Shown here: positions 36,157-49,104 of the stretch, piece after piece
Position numbering within the stretch: position 1 is the first letter of the stretch
Layout of the letters: each line of letters opens with the position of its first letter
Source: Seriola aureovittata
Lineage: Eukaryota; Chordata; Actinopteri; Carangiformes; Carangidae
Direction: 5' to 3'
DNA: 64,000 nt
Assembly (NCBI RefSeq): GCF_021018895.1
Contig: NC_079386.1
Location: 4,941,835-5,005,834 of the forward strand
The notes under the pieces: generated by a model
The model's input: only the letters and a program-made list of their open reading frames with translations
The model's database searches: none
Told to the model about the DNA's origin: nothing
Program-made: the position numbers and the translations under genes

Positions 36157-38112
36157 CCCTCTCACACTTCCTCTCTGCCAGTCTCCACAGAGAAAGGAAC
36201 TGCTCGCTGTTATAGAACACAGTGTGATGATGGATGTGGTAACTCTCTATATCACCAAAGACCATCCATCCCAATTAACTGGTTTTGTGAAACATGGCAG
36301 CAGAATGCCACAGCATGGAATTTATAAAGCACAACTCCACTCATAGGAATTCATTTACAGTAAAAAAACGTGTGTACTTAAACTTACTCTAACAATTTGT
36401 GTTCGGTATGTTGTAAATGATCAGATAATATGTATCTGTGCATACACCTATATATGTATCCCCGTCTTCCTGCATGTATGTGACCCTGTGTGAGGGTGTT
36501 TATGGATTGTTAGCAGTTATCAGAATGTGGAACAGGGCTCTACCCCTTCTGCTCGTTGGGACAGCCGTAACTCTTGTCAAAATAAAGCAAGACTATTGTG
36601 TTGGCTCTGGATGCAGCTGCAGCATTTTTAGGTAGATATGAAATCCTGTTTCATATCACCCCCCTCCTCTTCCTGCATGATGCCCCACATCTTTTTTTAC
36701 CCATTCCCCTGCCCTTCCTGACTCATCTCTTTACCATATCTTGCTTCCCTTGCTCTCCCCCTCCCTCCCTCTTTCCTATCTCACCTAGGTTGGTCGTGTG
36801 AGCAGAGGTGTTCCCTATTTAGCAGCTGGTGCCTCCATGCATCTCTAAAGGAGTCCCCAGTGGAGCGCTTAGAGGAGGCCACAAACAGTGCAGAGAGCAG
36901 GGAGGGAGGGGAGGGAACAAACAAGGGAGGGAGGCTGAGCAACAACCAAGTAAGAGGTTGGGGAGAAGTGGTGGGAGAGATAATAAAAAATAGAGTATAG
37001 AGAAGGGAGGAAAGGTAACGAGGCCTCTTAACAACAGAAAACAAGCTTGGTGAACTACTCTCTCTGGCGTGCTAACCGCTATAGCCAGCCATTAGCCAGT
37101 CAACGCTATTAGCTCTCCGAGTTTCTTTTTATTCTCGAGATTGTACATCTTTTCATTCAGTTCAGGTTCAGTTTCATTGATGAGGGAAAAATGGCGGGCT
37201 AACCAGGTTGCCAACTGCTTGCTAGTTCGCAAGCTCGTTAGCTCAAGTCTCATAACTGTCTGAGAACATTTCCTCTTTTGAGGAAAGTTTATAGTCCAAC
37301 AGAGAAGGTTTTTAAATGATGCAACAAAGTTATACCAAAAGTTAGCATCGTTAAGACGTTTACTAATAGTCAACAGCGCAAATGAATGCCTCAAAGTTCA
37401 CTGCATTTGAACTTGACATGGAAAATAATCTTGGATTTAATTGGTGCCATTGAGCTGATGAGCTGGTGTCAGTTCAACTAAAATGAGCTGATTTTACGGC
37501 AAGATGTTAGTGTTTTAAATTATGTTGTGACTACGAAACTTGATATGTGCATGTGTGTCGTCTCCACACAGGTAGAAAATGGCGGCCAGGACATGTCTTT
37601 CATGTGAACAATGTGGCCTTTGGCCCCCTGAATTTTGCTCGCATGTCATGTCGGTGATCTATTAATAAAAACTCATTCTGTTGCTGAACTCACTTTAAAC
37701 TATCTGGACGTCAGTGTGCATTGAATACGCACAATGTTACAACTCACACATGAAAAACTCATACACCCCAACATGACTTGACACAGTGAATCTGTATTTG
37801 TCTCTCCCCTGACACTGCATGTGAAAAACGGCAGGAAATGGGTTTTATTTCTCTTCCCATCAATGGTTCTCTGTATTGGGTCACAAGCGGAGCTGTGTTC
37901 GTTTATCCTCTGCGTGTAGATCCACAATGTCATCTGGCAGAGTAAAGTTTTACTTTGTCCAACTTTCCCCTGTTAGCTGCGAAGAGTTTGGCCGGAGCTA
38001 GTCTCGGGTATCGGAGTCCGGCCCAATTATGTCTGCCTGCCTCTGTCAGATTGTTTATACCTGGCTGCACATGTGTGTTTGTGGGGATGTGGAGAGTGGC
38101 TAAATTGCACAG

Positions 38113-38135
38113 GGGAGAGTGTGAGTGTGAGTGTG

Positions 38136-38191
<56 letters not shown>

Positions 38192-38290
38192 CATGCGTAG
38201 AGGTTCATTTTTTGCTGTGTGTGTGTGTATGCCTTTGACTACATCGCAAAACACCATGCCTACCCCCCCCCCCCCCCCCCACCCCCCCCA
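38113..38290. repeat. (GAGTGT)n, (GT)n and long C runs
   Basis: Hexamer GAGTGT repeats merge into a GT array that ends at about 38187. At 38263-38280 there are 18 C residues, then an interrupted C8 and C4. Confidence 0.93.
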
Positions 38291-39308
38291 CCCCTCCACA
38301 AATCACTCCTCCCTCCCTCTCCACAGCCATCTCTCTACCCGGGAGGCTTTTCCAGAGCGCACGGCTAATAAAGTGGGCCAGGTCCGCGGCTGAGCACTAT
38401 TTTTATCAGAAAGCAATTTTCAGGAGGTGCCCACAGGTAAGCGGGTCCCAGCGCCTCAGACAATGAAGCCATGACAAGGAGTTTCCCCCTGCCATTAACC
38501 TCTGCTGAGCTTCTCGTGAACGCCCCGGTGCTCCAGGAGCACTGCACAGCCACCAAAGAGGTCTGCATGGACCTGATCCTGGTCCCTGGATCAATATCAA
38601 AACTTCCAAAACCCATTTACTTTACCTTAAATCACTCAGACAAAATGGATACATGACTGATCACAGTCAAATGCTTGTTATTTGCTCTTTAGTTCTTTCT
38701 CAGTATGTATGACTTGAGAATTGCTGGGCATCAGGCATGACGGAAGCAGAGGCAGTTGCTGGGGAATAAACAGAGATGTATGGTGACCAGATGAGTAAAG
38801 GTACTGCAGAGGTGAAGGCGACAAGGGGATGATGAAGAGGAGGTGTGTATTGTTGGGGACGTGTAAAGACAGATGGATACACACAGTCCATCTGGCCTCT
38901 TTCTTCATACAGCTGGTGTTTCTGGCTCTGCCGTGCAAAAGTTTCCTGCTTGTGCATGCTATCATCACAAAGTCGGGCTTCGTTTATATCTGATTAGTAT
39001 TATCAGTGAATTGCGGCAAAGTGGAATTTTAAAAATGTTTAGATGTAGGTCACTCAGTAACTGGAACAGAGAGGACTGTGATGTGAATGTGAAATAGTGT
39101 TTTCGCTCATTTTTTCACACTTTAGCTTAAACTCACAGGAAATGGGTCTTCAACACCTGTACTTATTCATGCAATCTAGAGCAAAATATTAAATATATTA
39201 ATATATTCAAATATTGAAAAAAATTATAAGCTTCACCAGGATATGGTTCCAAGGCTGTTTTAGATGATTAGATTGAATTATACTGTGCACAGTGGAGTGA
39301 AGTCACTA

Positions 39309-39470
39309 TGTTCTTTACTTGCGCATGTCCTTGTTATGCTACTTTGTGAATCTACTCCACTAAATTTCAGAGGATACTCCTGTACTTTTGTCTACTCAAC
39401 ATTTATCAGAGAAAGCTATTGTTACTAGTTACTTTACTGATTAAAATTTTACTTACAAAACATACAATTG
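39309..39470. repeat. Fragment related to the teleost 'activity-of-hAT' repeat family
   Basis: It contains atgctactttgtgaatctac, ctccactaaatttcagagg and tactagttactttactgatt. These blocks occur in a very common teleost hAT-derived repeat as I remember it. No ends are recognisable. Related to the better-preserved hAT-like class at 55.5 kb, but not clearly the same family. Confidence 0.45.
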
Positions 39471-41165
39471 CTGAGCGAGCATTAACATGGACGACATGGA
39501 GTAAGATCACTTGATTGGTATCTTAGGAGAGGCTTCATTTCAGTCAAAATTACAATGAAGATGTTGCAACAGATATACAGAAATCATTCGATCATTGATT
39601 CAACAAAGATTGTAGAAAGACAGGGTGCAGCAAAAGGAATGGTGAAATAAAGGGGGTGGGGGGGTGAAAATGTGAGTGGGTAGAGCTGACGGCGAAAGGG
39701 AAAGGTTTCGGGGAGGACAAAGGGGGAGAGGGGAAAGGAGAGCAGAGAGGTAGAGGACAGAGCTAGGACAAGGACAGCAGATAAGGGACACATCAAGACG
39801 GGGATATATACTCTGAATTAAAGAGGTTCACGGGGTGACAGAAAGCAAGGGAGGAGGGAAGTGGTGATGGTGGAGGGGAGAGAAAAAGGCAAACCACAAG
39901 AGAAGCCAACAGACACAAATGGCCGGACAGGGAGTAAGACAGACTGACAGGCGAGTAAAAGCTGTACAAGTGAGACAGAGAGGGGGGAGGCGGTGAAAGG
40001 AGATGGAGGAGGGAGGGGGGAAGAAAGATGAGCATGGCGGCGGTTGTTGCTCCCAGCGGAGACGTTATGTTCGGTATGAGTCTGGGCTTGTCAGGCCATC
40101 CTTCTCCTCCTCCTCCTCTCCCTCCCAGCATCCTCCTCTCTCCCCTTTTCTCTTCCCTCCTCTCAGGATAGCAACAACAATCAGCCCCTGTTTGTTATTA
40201 CTAGTGCTAAGATCCAGCCCACCCTGTCAATCAAATTGCCCTGCCACCATCTTTACCCTCAAGGAGCCTGAGGAGCCATGGCCTTGAATACAGATTCACG
40301 TGTGTGTGTGTTGTACGGGTACACACCAGCCAGCTTTACAAATTGCATGAGAAGGTCAAAAATGTTTCATCTGTTTGTTTGTTTCTCTTAAAAAAAAAAA
40401 AAAAAAGAGAAAAAAGAGCTTTCCGTTCCCTTTAAAAGTAATTACTAAAGCTTAGGTGTCAGTAGGTGCTTCCTTTTAAACAAGACTCCATCTTCTTCCT
40501 GCATATTTTTTTTATGTAAATGCAGAAAAAGTGACGCTTTGCAGTGCCGCACTCCTCTGTTCTCCTTCCCGCCTCTATTATCATCTCGTTTCATCCTCCC
40601 AAAACAAGAGGCTCATGTAAGGACGAAAGGACATTTGCTCCATCATTTAGCCTGTCACTCCCACTCCATATTTATTTATCTTGCGCACAAAAACTCACAA
40701 ATCCACAAACAGTTTAAGGCATTAGAAGGGTGTTATTGCTCTCTGCAGTAGTCTATTTTGTGGAAATATGCATTGAGCCTTGTCTTTCCTTTTCTCCAGC
40801 GCTCCCCTGAGTGCCAAAAGAAGCACCCCGAGTGTTACTTGGGTGATCCTAAAATATCTCCCGCGGCTACCCTGAGATGTTCGGCTGCCTACTTCTTGAC
40901 TCGGGTATCAGTGAATCTACACTCCAGAGAGGTAAAGGTTGAGTCCTCTTCAGTAACTGCTGTTTATGTTTTTTTTCCCTCTTGTCCTGGGCAGGAGCTG
41001 CTTTCACTGCCGCTGTGTTAAAATGTGTCTGGAGGTTTGAGTGTGTCGTCTGGTTGAAAAAAGCCAAAGAGGGGAGTCTGGGATTTACCACACTTGCAGG
41101 TGATCAATTATTCATGCTGTGTGTTTGCAAGGGAAACACCACGGCGCCAACTAAAGTAATCAAAC

Positions 41166-41195
41166 GTCATGTACACAGATCAATGTGTACATGAC
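41166..41195. repeat. Perfect inverted repeat, 12-bp arms and 6-bp loop
   Basis: gtcatgtacaca at 41166-41177 is the reverse complement of 41184-41195. A C run follows directly. Confidence 0.93.
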
Positions 41196-44100
41196 CCCCC
41201 CCCCCCCATAGCATTAGCTATCAGCTTTTATCAATTTCAGCTGTTTGTCTCTTTACAACATTTAACATTTGGAAGGATCCATCGCACTGTTAAGTTTGTG
41301 TTCCTTTTGGAAAGTGGAAGCTAGTTAGCCTAACAATAAAACTAATTCCTACTAGACGTTAGTTTTCATTTATGTTATTTCAACATCTGCTGAGTCATTG
41401 TCAGCTCCCGCACACTCAGTGTTCACCACACATTATAGCAGGGGACGCCGTCCGGCTAGTGTTAGCTGCCTCGCTGTGTTGGTGGCAAATGACCAGACCA
41501 ACAACCTCGCCATGATTCAAATCATGACACAGATTAACGAAGGCCGAGCTAAAATCACACGTCATTTAGTTTGGTTTCTTATCCTGCTGCTTTTTATGGT
41601 GGTAAATAGAACTTTTGGAGTCAATGAGGGAGAGAGGCAGCAAAATGAGACATGCTTGCTTTTTTTGGATTTCTCATTCTGGCTGATATTTATCTACATT
41701 TTAAGCAGTTGAAGATCGAAATCAACACTAAAGAAAGAAGGAGGAAGAAAGAAGAAAGACAGCTTTCCACCTTAAAAGATGCTGCCCATAGCCTCTGAGC
41801 TGCTCAGTGAATTAAATGATTAATTAGTAAAAATTTAAAGACAGAATAAATCCTTTTCATTCATCATTCACTCATGATGAATACAAGGAATTATATCATT
41901 TAAATTTCTTCGTTTTGGTAATTACAATTTTGATCAAGTATACAAATAAAGAAAAAGCACCAGAGTGCCCCCATGAGGTGGCAAAGCAGCGTAAACACTG
42001 CACTTCTACCAGACCCTGGTTTAAAACCTTCCTGTGTCAGTGAGCAAGAGACTAAATTCACATCAGCTAGTACTGCTGTTCTGTACCTCGCCCCTGACCT
42101 TTGACCTTTTTGCAGAGGAGACGGGGAAAAGACATTTCCTCTACGGGCATCTGTGACCTTGACCAAAAATTGCTTATGGGACTTTGTCTTCCTCTAATCA
42201 CTTCTTTCCTTCCTCAAGGCCATGTTTACTGACTAATCATATAAGATTAAACAACAAAAGAAGAGTGGAATACAAGATCAAACACGTTTCTTTAAAGAAA
42301 ATCTTTTTGTGTTTCAGGCTGTTTAATCATCTTGCCAGATAAACTGAGGTCACCGCAAATATTTGAAATATTTATGAAAGGTGTTATCATTAAATTAGAT
42401 TAGGTGATTAGATTAGAAATTTCCATCATTCTCATGGGGTAAATGAGCTGTGGTGAAAGCGGACTGGAGAATATAAATAAGAAAAGAACAAACAGAAATC
42501 ACTGAAGATAATACAAAAAAAAAAAAATTATTACAAAGACGCTTTAAATAGGAATGATGCAACTGATAAATAAAGATAAATGATGGGTCTAAGGAAGGCC
42601 GAGCCGGAGAAACGACTTTTTTCTTTGCCATTACTGGCAAATGTACAGCTGGGAGGAGGTACTTCATTTTCAGATCCTTTAAATAAGTGTTGTAATTATC
42701 TGCTTGTGTGTGCGTGGTTGCAGAGGGGAACACGTCTGCCACAGAGGCCCATGAAAGATTAATGCTGAGTAGCCACTGGAACACTGCCGCAGCCGAGGTG
42801 AGCCTTTGTTATTGCTACGGAGACGAAAAAAGGAAACACCTCTCCACCTTGGATACACTTTTTCTAACCGATGCTGCTGGAGAATATTCTTTGATCTGCG
42901 CTTGTGAAAGCAAATCATGAAGTTGTAACTGTCAGCTTTGTCTCCTTGAAAGTAGGTTTAGAATACTACCTACGTGAATACATCTTGCAAGAACGCCCCC
43001 CTGTGCTACAATTTTAAATCAACATAACACTGAAACGTTCTTAATTATTGAATTTGGCAAAGTGTTTGCAAACCATTCACTTAACGATGTAGTTCTTTTG
43101 TTTTCCTACAACATCCCCTCTGCCGTTACAGCAGCTGAAGCAGGATTAACCATAAAAGCATGTATGGTTATGTTTAGGCCTTTACAGTTTAGGTTAAGAA
43201 AAGATCATTGTCTAGGTTAAATACTGAAAAAGCCAACAGTGACTTGAACTGAAGAATTTTCACACACAAAAAAAAAAAAAAAACATGGCCACAGAACGTG
43301 ATCCAGGCAGTAACAGCTGGTTGGAACAACACTTTTCTTTAAACTTTTTAACTCAGGCTGTTTTAGTTGAGTTGGGCAGAAACAAGCTATAGAAGCAGCT
43401 CGGCAATATCATCACTTTTTGTTTTTTTCAGTTCATATAGCTAACACGTTAGCAAACAGTTGCTTATTTCCCCTTCAGGGAATGATGCAGGAGGCCTGTT
43501 CCCTTGCACATGCTAACGGTTGCATAACAGGGTGTTAAGGCTCCGCGCTGCCGCTCTCTGAAGGCCTGAGGGCAACGAGTGCAAAACATGCCTTCCTCCT
43601 CTATTTCTGTTCCCCGTCTTCCTCTCCGTCTCTCACATATGCACAGAACAATAGCAGAGCAGGTAGTTTGAGTTGAGAGGGTACAAAAAAAAAGAAAAAG
43701 AAAAAAAATTCCTCCTCCTCTTCTTTGTCCTCCCTCCTTTCTCATCTCAGAGGGATTTTCTCAAACAGTTTTTGTCTTCCCTTCTCTCTCTCTCTCTCTC
43801 TCTCCCTGTGGTTTTTTCCCTTAGTGAAAATGGGTCACCTTTCTTCTGTCAGGAGAATGCCTGGGTAAGTATAACCTCTATATCCATGTGTGCATACAAG
43901 GTTTTTTTTTTTACTGTCTAGGGGGGTTCCAAGCCCTGGAAAAGTCATGTGCAAGGACCATTTTCTGGGGCTCATTAGGGGAAAAGTTTTTTTTCTGTTT
44001 TTTTTTTGTTTTTAGGTTGGGGCCAGAGTAGGGTTTAGAGTTAGGCTGAAATATGGATTGGGGCTATGTTTTAACATTTCAGCAGTTGCACTGACGGAGG

Positions 44101-44339
44101 TTTTTGTGATGAAAAAGCTTTAAAGGGAAATTCTGGTATTTTTAAAGCTGTGTTTTATTTACCATGATGGCCACTCCCACCATTTTCCCTTTGCCATCTC
44201 CCATTATAGAGAACTCAGAAACGTGACTGGTATAAAAATCATGCTATTTGTGTAAGTAATAAAAGTTTATTGCTGCAGATGAAATTGTAGCATTAGTTTG
44301 CTAGTTAGCTAACCTCTCCTGGTTAGCTCACACCCAACT

Positions 44340-44860
44340 GAGGCCCCTGTCGGCAAAGTCTTCTACTCTCGACTCCAGAAGAACTTCTCGTGCATCCCGA
44401 TAACTGAGTGGGCCGTGTTCAAAGCCGCCATTGCGGTGGCAGCTGCTTGGAGTTGAGAGTCAGAAGGTTGTAGGTGTCTCAGAACCACTGGTGGACACAA
44501 GCAGTGAAGGAGGCCATGAAGCTGAAGAGGGAGGGCCTAGGGGGGTCTCCTGAAAAAGCAGATAGGTGAGGGATGGTTTGCAGCTGAGTGTGAAGCACCT
44601 GCGATGAGAGTCGGCATCTCCAAATCCGAGGCCACGGTACTCTGCTGTGAAAAGGTGGATTGCCACCCTTTGGGTTAGGATCGAGCTGCTGCCTCAAGTG
44701 AAGTACCTCGGGGTCCTGTTCACGAGTGAGGTTAAATATGGAGTGTACAACTGACAGGCAGATTGGTGCAGCATCAGCAGTAATGTGTGCAGAGGTAGCT
44801 GAGCCGGAAGGCAAAGCTTTCGATTTACCAGTCGATCTACATTCCAACCCTAATTCCTCT
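44340..44860 (+). pseudogene. Decayed non-LTR retrotransposon (LINE) fragment
   Basis: Conceptual translation in shifting plus-strand frames gives RVGISKSEATVLC (from about 44607), VKYLGVLFTSE (from about 44698), DRQIGAASAVM (from about 44753) and KLSIYQSIYIPTL (from 44814). These are consecutive blocks of the region after the reverse transcriptase catalytic core in a teleost LINE. The preceding part at 44491-44525 (gtgaaggaggcc, atgaagctgaag) also matches the upstream part of this element type. Frameshifts and stops separate the blocks, so it is dead. The piece is joined to a distant upstream segment, suggesting an internal deletion. I do not assign a clade. Confidence 0.75.
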
Positions 44861-46123
44861 TTTCAAGCATCTGAAATGATCAAATGTAACTTTATTTGGA
44901 AAGCTTTAAGAGGCTTGTGCTACTTGCCTTGATTTATGTTGTTTTGCAATCTCTACAAGTTCAAAGCTGCAGTGAAAATGGCCACAGTTATAGGTATAAG
45001 ACCCAAGTTGAAAAATACTGACATATCTCTTTAACCACAAGCAGAGATTTGAAACAGCGGCTCATAGATTGCACATTCCTTACTGGAATTCTTGTACAGT
45101 TTGATGGGACATTTTCCTCATCAAACATGAAGTAACAAACCTCAGGAGGCTGCAAGAACTCAGTCCAAACCAGACTTGCCAGCTACTTTATGTCATGTTA
45201 TGTGATTTCTGGGCCGAGAAGGGCTTTGAACTTGAAGAGACAAGAATTCTGTCACATCTCGCTGCAGTTTGTGGTTGGCAAAGTGAGAAGCTGCCAGAAT
45301 TAAGGACAGACATTAAGCAGCGTGCATGTTTGTGTCTCAGCAGGATGACTGGATACGCAGCAGAGGGATGACTTGTGCATATAAGTCTATGTGTTTTTTC
45401 CCAGGCTGATCTTCCATTGTAGCACCCGATAGAAACCTTGTATCTCCCCCCCTCCCCCGTCTCTGCCAGTGTGCTGCATGCAGGCAGCGTTGGATGGACT
45501 TTGAAGTGAGCGCGCTGATGCACTTCAAACAAGATCTCACATAGTTTGCCTGCGTGCCACGAGGAAACAGGCTGAAAAAAAGAAAAAAAAACCTTTTCTC
45601 TGCATCCTGATGGAGTGCACTCTGATCTATTCCTCTGTCTCTTCATCTACTCTTCCATCTAGCTCTCAAATCCGCTTCTCTCCGCACATCAATGCAAAAC
45701 AACTCTCAGGAAGCGTCGCATGAGCCGTTTCATGAGTTGTAGCATACAAGTGCTGCTGTGACCGCGAGCGGGAAGCTGTTTGATGCACAGACGGTACGTA
45801 CAGTTTGAGATGTTACCACCTCAGCCTTTCTCTGCCACTGCGTGAGCAAAGAGAAAAAACCAGGCTGGGGTGAAAACACTTAGTCTCAGATCGTCTCATA
45901 TGACCTCATAGCGTCACTTGGTGCTGCTGTGTGTATCAGTCACAGCGTGCTTATGTGTCTGGGCTGCTTCTCAGGCGAATTCATTTATGATATTATACTG
46001 TAGTAATAAGACATGTATCTAAAGGAAAATGACATGATATGAACTTTGACTTTGTCCAATTCAGAAATGTAAATTCTCTTACATAACTTTTTCAAAGAGA
46101 GACTCGGAGCCTCCTCTCTTCTG

Positions 46124-46259
46124 ATTGGCTCACTGACCTGTTGTTACTAGAGCTCCAGAGAGAAGCCTGAGAGAGAAGATGTAAAACGACAATGAGATGC
46201 TTTTTGGTTCTTAAACCATAAACACATCTTCTTATGAACATAAAATATGGGACCTTGAA
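46124..46259. repeat. Dispersed repeat, copy 2 (copy 1 at 13761-13923)
   Basis: Shares attggc, ctgacctgttgtta, agagctccagagagaa, gagatgctttttggt and aaaatatgggacctt-type blocks with the 13.8-kb copy, in the same orientation. Confidence 0.75.
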
Positions 46260-46447
46260 CTAGGTTATATAAAAAAACATTTAATCAACTCATCCTTTTA
46301 AGTTACCAGACTGAGCCTATGATTAAAGTTTCTGAAAGCGACAACGGCACAATTTAAGTTGACCAAACTTGATGGACCGAATTCTGTGTTTTTTCTATTC
46401 TCTTTCATCCCATTCTGATTAGTACATGATGCCTAATACTCAGTTTT

Positions 46448-46558
46448 TGTTTACCTTCAGTTATATTTGTATGACTCCAACATAAATAATTGGTTTTCAG
46501 TACTTTTTGTCACATGCAGCTCTGGGAAGAAATACAAAAACTAGAATCACTGTGATTT
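46448..46558. repeat. Direct dispersed repeat, copy A (copy B at 49591-49705)
   Basis: Both copies read tgtttaccttcagt, atatttgtatgactccaaca, taaataattggttttca, cacatgcag, tgggaagaaatacaaaaact and atcactgtgattt in the same order. Identity is high over about 110 bp. The copies are 3.1 kb apart and flank fgf11 exon 3. Confidence 0.9.
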
Positions 46559-46580
46559 ATATATTTTTAAGTCATAACAA

Positions 46581-46823
46581 CGTATAACAGGTTTTTTTTT
46601 TTTTTTTTAAGTATATTTTTTTGGGCTTTTATGCCTTTAATGGACAGCACAGTGGAGAGTGACAGGAAACAGGGAGGCAGAGAGAGGGGGAATGACATGC
46701 AGCGAAAGGCCGTCCGATGCGGGATTCGAACCGGGGCCAACTACAGCGAGGACTGCAGCCTCTACACATGGGGCGCCCGCTCAAACCACTACGCCACACG
46801 ACGCCCCTCGTATAACAGGTTTT
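46581..46823 (-). mobile_element. tRNA-derived SINE with perfect 15-bp target-site duplications
   Basis: On the minus strand the element runs from 46808 to 46596. It has a Pol III A box (TGGCGTAGTGG, 46796-46786) and a B box (GGTTCGAATCC, 46732-46722), then a tRNA-unrelated body and an A-rich tail (poly-T on the plus strand at 46596-46608). The flanks cgtataacaggtttt are identical at 46581-46595 and 46809-46823, the signature of target-primed insertion. The intact duplication suggests a fairly young insertion. Abundant SINEs of this type occur in percomorph fish. It lies 1.0 kb from fgf11 exon 3, in the same orientation as the gene. Confidence 0.93.
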
Positions 46824-46969
46824 ACAGTGCAAAAAACTAAAGTTGGTATCTGCGAAGCTATAACTCCAGGATTTTTTAACCTGGGCCTTAGGATTAATAC
46901 GGACGAAAATATTTGCAGTTGATCCACTACTGAGAAAAGAACAGTATAAATGGCAATTATACTTTAACC

Positions 46970-47215
46970 AGAGGTACTCAATGTTTTATATCAAGGACCC
47001 CTAAACTGACACAAACTAGACCACGGACCTTAATTGATAAGATCTTGTGATCCTTTGCTTTCTGATGTTTTATGACAGAAAGTGTTTGAAACCCATGAGC
47101 AAAGTAGTCAGACATGTCATTGTGTTACTAATTGATGGAATTATAGTGAAAATAAATGATTCACCTTTTTGCTGGGACCCCCAGGAACCACCTCTAGAAC
47201 CCCTGGGGGTCTGCA
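46970..47215. repeat. Probable teleost interspersed repeat
   Basis: The segment ctaaactgacacaaactaga with accacggacctt, ending in acccctgggggtctgcac, resembles a common fish repeat as I remember it. There are no clear termini. Confidence 0.35.
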
Positions 47216-47810
47216 CATTTAGTGACGTAACACTCTTTAAATCCATTATTTATACATATCCATCAGTTTATCTGGTGTGTATTGTATTTCTGGACAGTGG
47301 CTATAAAGTCTATGCAAAATGCAGCAGATGAGACACAAATGCATTTTCATATGCCGCTTCTGCTTGATTTAGGTTTTGCAACAATTACAAAGCAACTTTA
47401 TCATAATCGTTTGCATTGTTTGTAATACTACGCATATACTTGCAATTACCTTTTGCTGCTGCAGGGTGTAATGTGCAGCGTAGTGTGTGGTAAGTTACGG
47501 AACAGATTTCAACTCTAATATAAGAATCAATAAAGATGAAGAGGCCTATTTCTCTCTTCTTGAACTTTTAAGGGCGACATGAAGTCATGTGTCCGAGGCT
47601 ATCAAAGATCAGTTACCCCCATTTCAGCAAACACTGCCACAACATCTGAAATGCATGTGTAGCTGTCACACATTGTACACAGTGTTTAACTAAGTACAAA
47701 ACAAATACAAAGTCAGCAGTGGGGTGGCAGTTTTTCAACCGGGACTGCTGTAATGAAATCACAAATTAGATCTTTAAACAGCAACACTTTAGTGTATGTG
47801 CTGACCGTAC

Positions 47811-47914
47811 CGAAGTGTAGAGGTAGCCCTCGCTGTTCATGGCAACATAGAGCCCTGTCTTGGTGCTCTGGATGGCCACTATCCTGAGCCCCACAGGAAT
47901 CAAGTTGAACTGCA
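47811..47914 (-). CDS. fgf11: fgf11 exon 3: beta-trefoil segment of an intracellular FGF
   Basis: The exon is 104 nt, the size expected for FHF exon 3. It starts after a poly-T tract and tcacag, completing a split Leu codon, and ends in phase 0 at a gtacgg donor. It encodes [20 protein letters not shown] followed by [27 protein letters not shown] and LY-AMN-EGYLY are core FHF motifs. Joined to exons 2 and 4 the reading frame is open. A second cag lies 5 nt inside the exon; its use would shift the frame, so the upstream acceptor is chosen, which also gives the canonical length. The poly-T of about 17 in front of the acceptor is unusually homopolymeric. Confidence 0.93.
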
Positions 47915-48230
47915 CTGTGAAAAAAAAAAAAAAAAAACAGACAGGGAGGAGTGGTGTTAGAGCAATCATTCTTTCTCTTAAACCCTCACAGTGCTTCTTT
48001 GTGGCATAAAAAAAAACAATTGCTTTCGAGCTGTCTCCTATTTCATCCTCCCTGTTGTACAGTATATCTGTCAAAGGCGGGAATAGGAAGTGTGTGAAAA
48101 GGAGAGTGAGTGAAGGAAGGAGGGATTAGGTGAGGGAGATTTAAGAGGAATGAAGTCTGGGTGATGGTACACCAGAGGGCGGACAAACCCAGGAGTGACA
48201 GTACGGAGAATTCCCCTGCAGGAGAGGGAG

Positions 48231-48233
<3 letters not shown>

Positions 48234-48283
<50 letters not shown>
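48234..48283. repeat. (GA)n microsatellite
   Basis: About 24 AG units without interruption, 0.32 kb into fgf11 intron 2. Confidence 0.97.
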
Positions 48284-48286
<3 letters not shown>

Positions 48287-48969
48287 CATGGCTTAGCAGA
48301 GAGATTTAAGAATACAGTACATTAGAAAGTGACATCTCCTGAGCCTGCTTTGAATTCATTTCCTCCATCTCGACACAGTAAACAGCACTTTGTAATGCAC
48401 TTCACTGAATCCCCTCCCGTGGAACCTTGGATTTCTTATGTGCATAGCTCTCCATATAAACTATCTTCAGCCTGGCCACTGGAGCAGCTCTCACACTGTG
48501 TATTTATGTGTGTGCGTGTTTGTGTGTCAGTGTGTGTTTAAGTCTGTCATCACAAGTGGGGGTTGCGTACACACCGTATGCTCTCGTAATTAGTTTCTGT
48601 TCATGCGTGCGTGTGTATAGCACTTCTGAACTTCTGTCTGTGTGATACATCCAATATGTATGTGTGCATGCGCGTGCACTTGTGCGTTTGTACGTGTTAT
48701 ACATCTCTGGAGTGTGTGCTTAGTGCGTCACCCAAAATAATGCTTTATAAGATGTGACAACTTGAGTGACACTGACAAAATGGCCTCTGGCTCCCAGCTG
48801 CTCTGTGGTCATGTTGTCATGATGACCAAATGCTACCATGATGATCAAAGTCCCCCGAGCGGATTCCACTGGGGAAGAGAGAGACAACTAAAAAAAGATG
48901 AGTTTCAAAAGATTTATTACACAGCTATTTTCAAAATGATGTCTGACTCATAACCACAACAAAACAACT

Positions 48970-49017
48970 TTTTTTTTTTTTTTTGGGGTGGTGGTGGTGG
49001 TGGGGGGGGGGGGGGGT
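48970..49017. repeat. T15 followed by G-rich (TGG)n and G14
   Basis: Fifteen T residues, then gggg, five tgg units and a long G run; the plus strand could fold into a G-quadruplex. Confidence 0.85.
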
Positions 49018-49104
49018 GGAATAAACCGATGAAAAATAACATGTTAATTAGTGAGCTCCAGGGGTGCTAGTTGGCAGATTTATTTATTTAGCTTTGGGCA
49101 GGAC

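Noticed and set aside
45188..45646. Minus-strand ORF of 152 codons
   Set aside because: No similarity to a known family could be recognised, composition is ordinary, and it lies in fgf11 intron 3 without flanking splice sites of an FHF exon.
46722..46796. tRNA gene, because of good A and B boxes
   Set aside because: The tRNA-like part is followed by an unrelated body and A-rich tail and is flanked by target-site duplications, so it is a SINE head.
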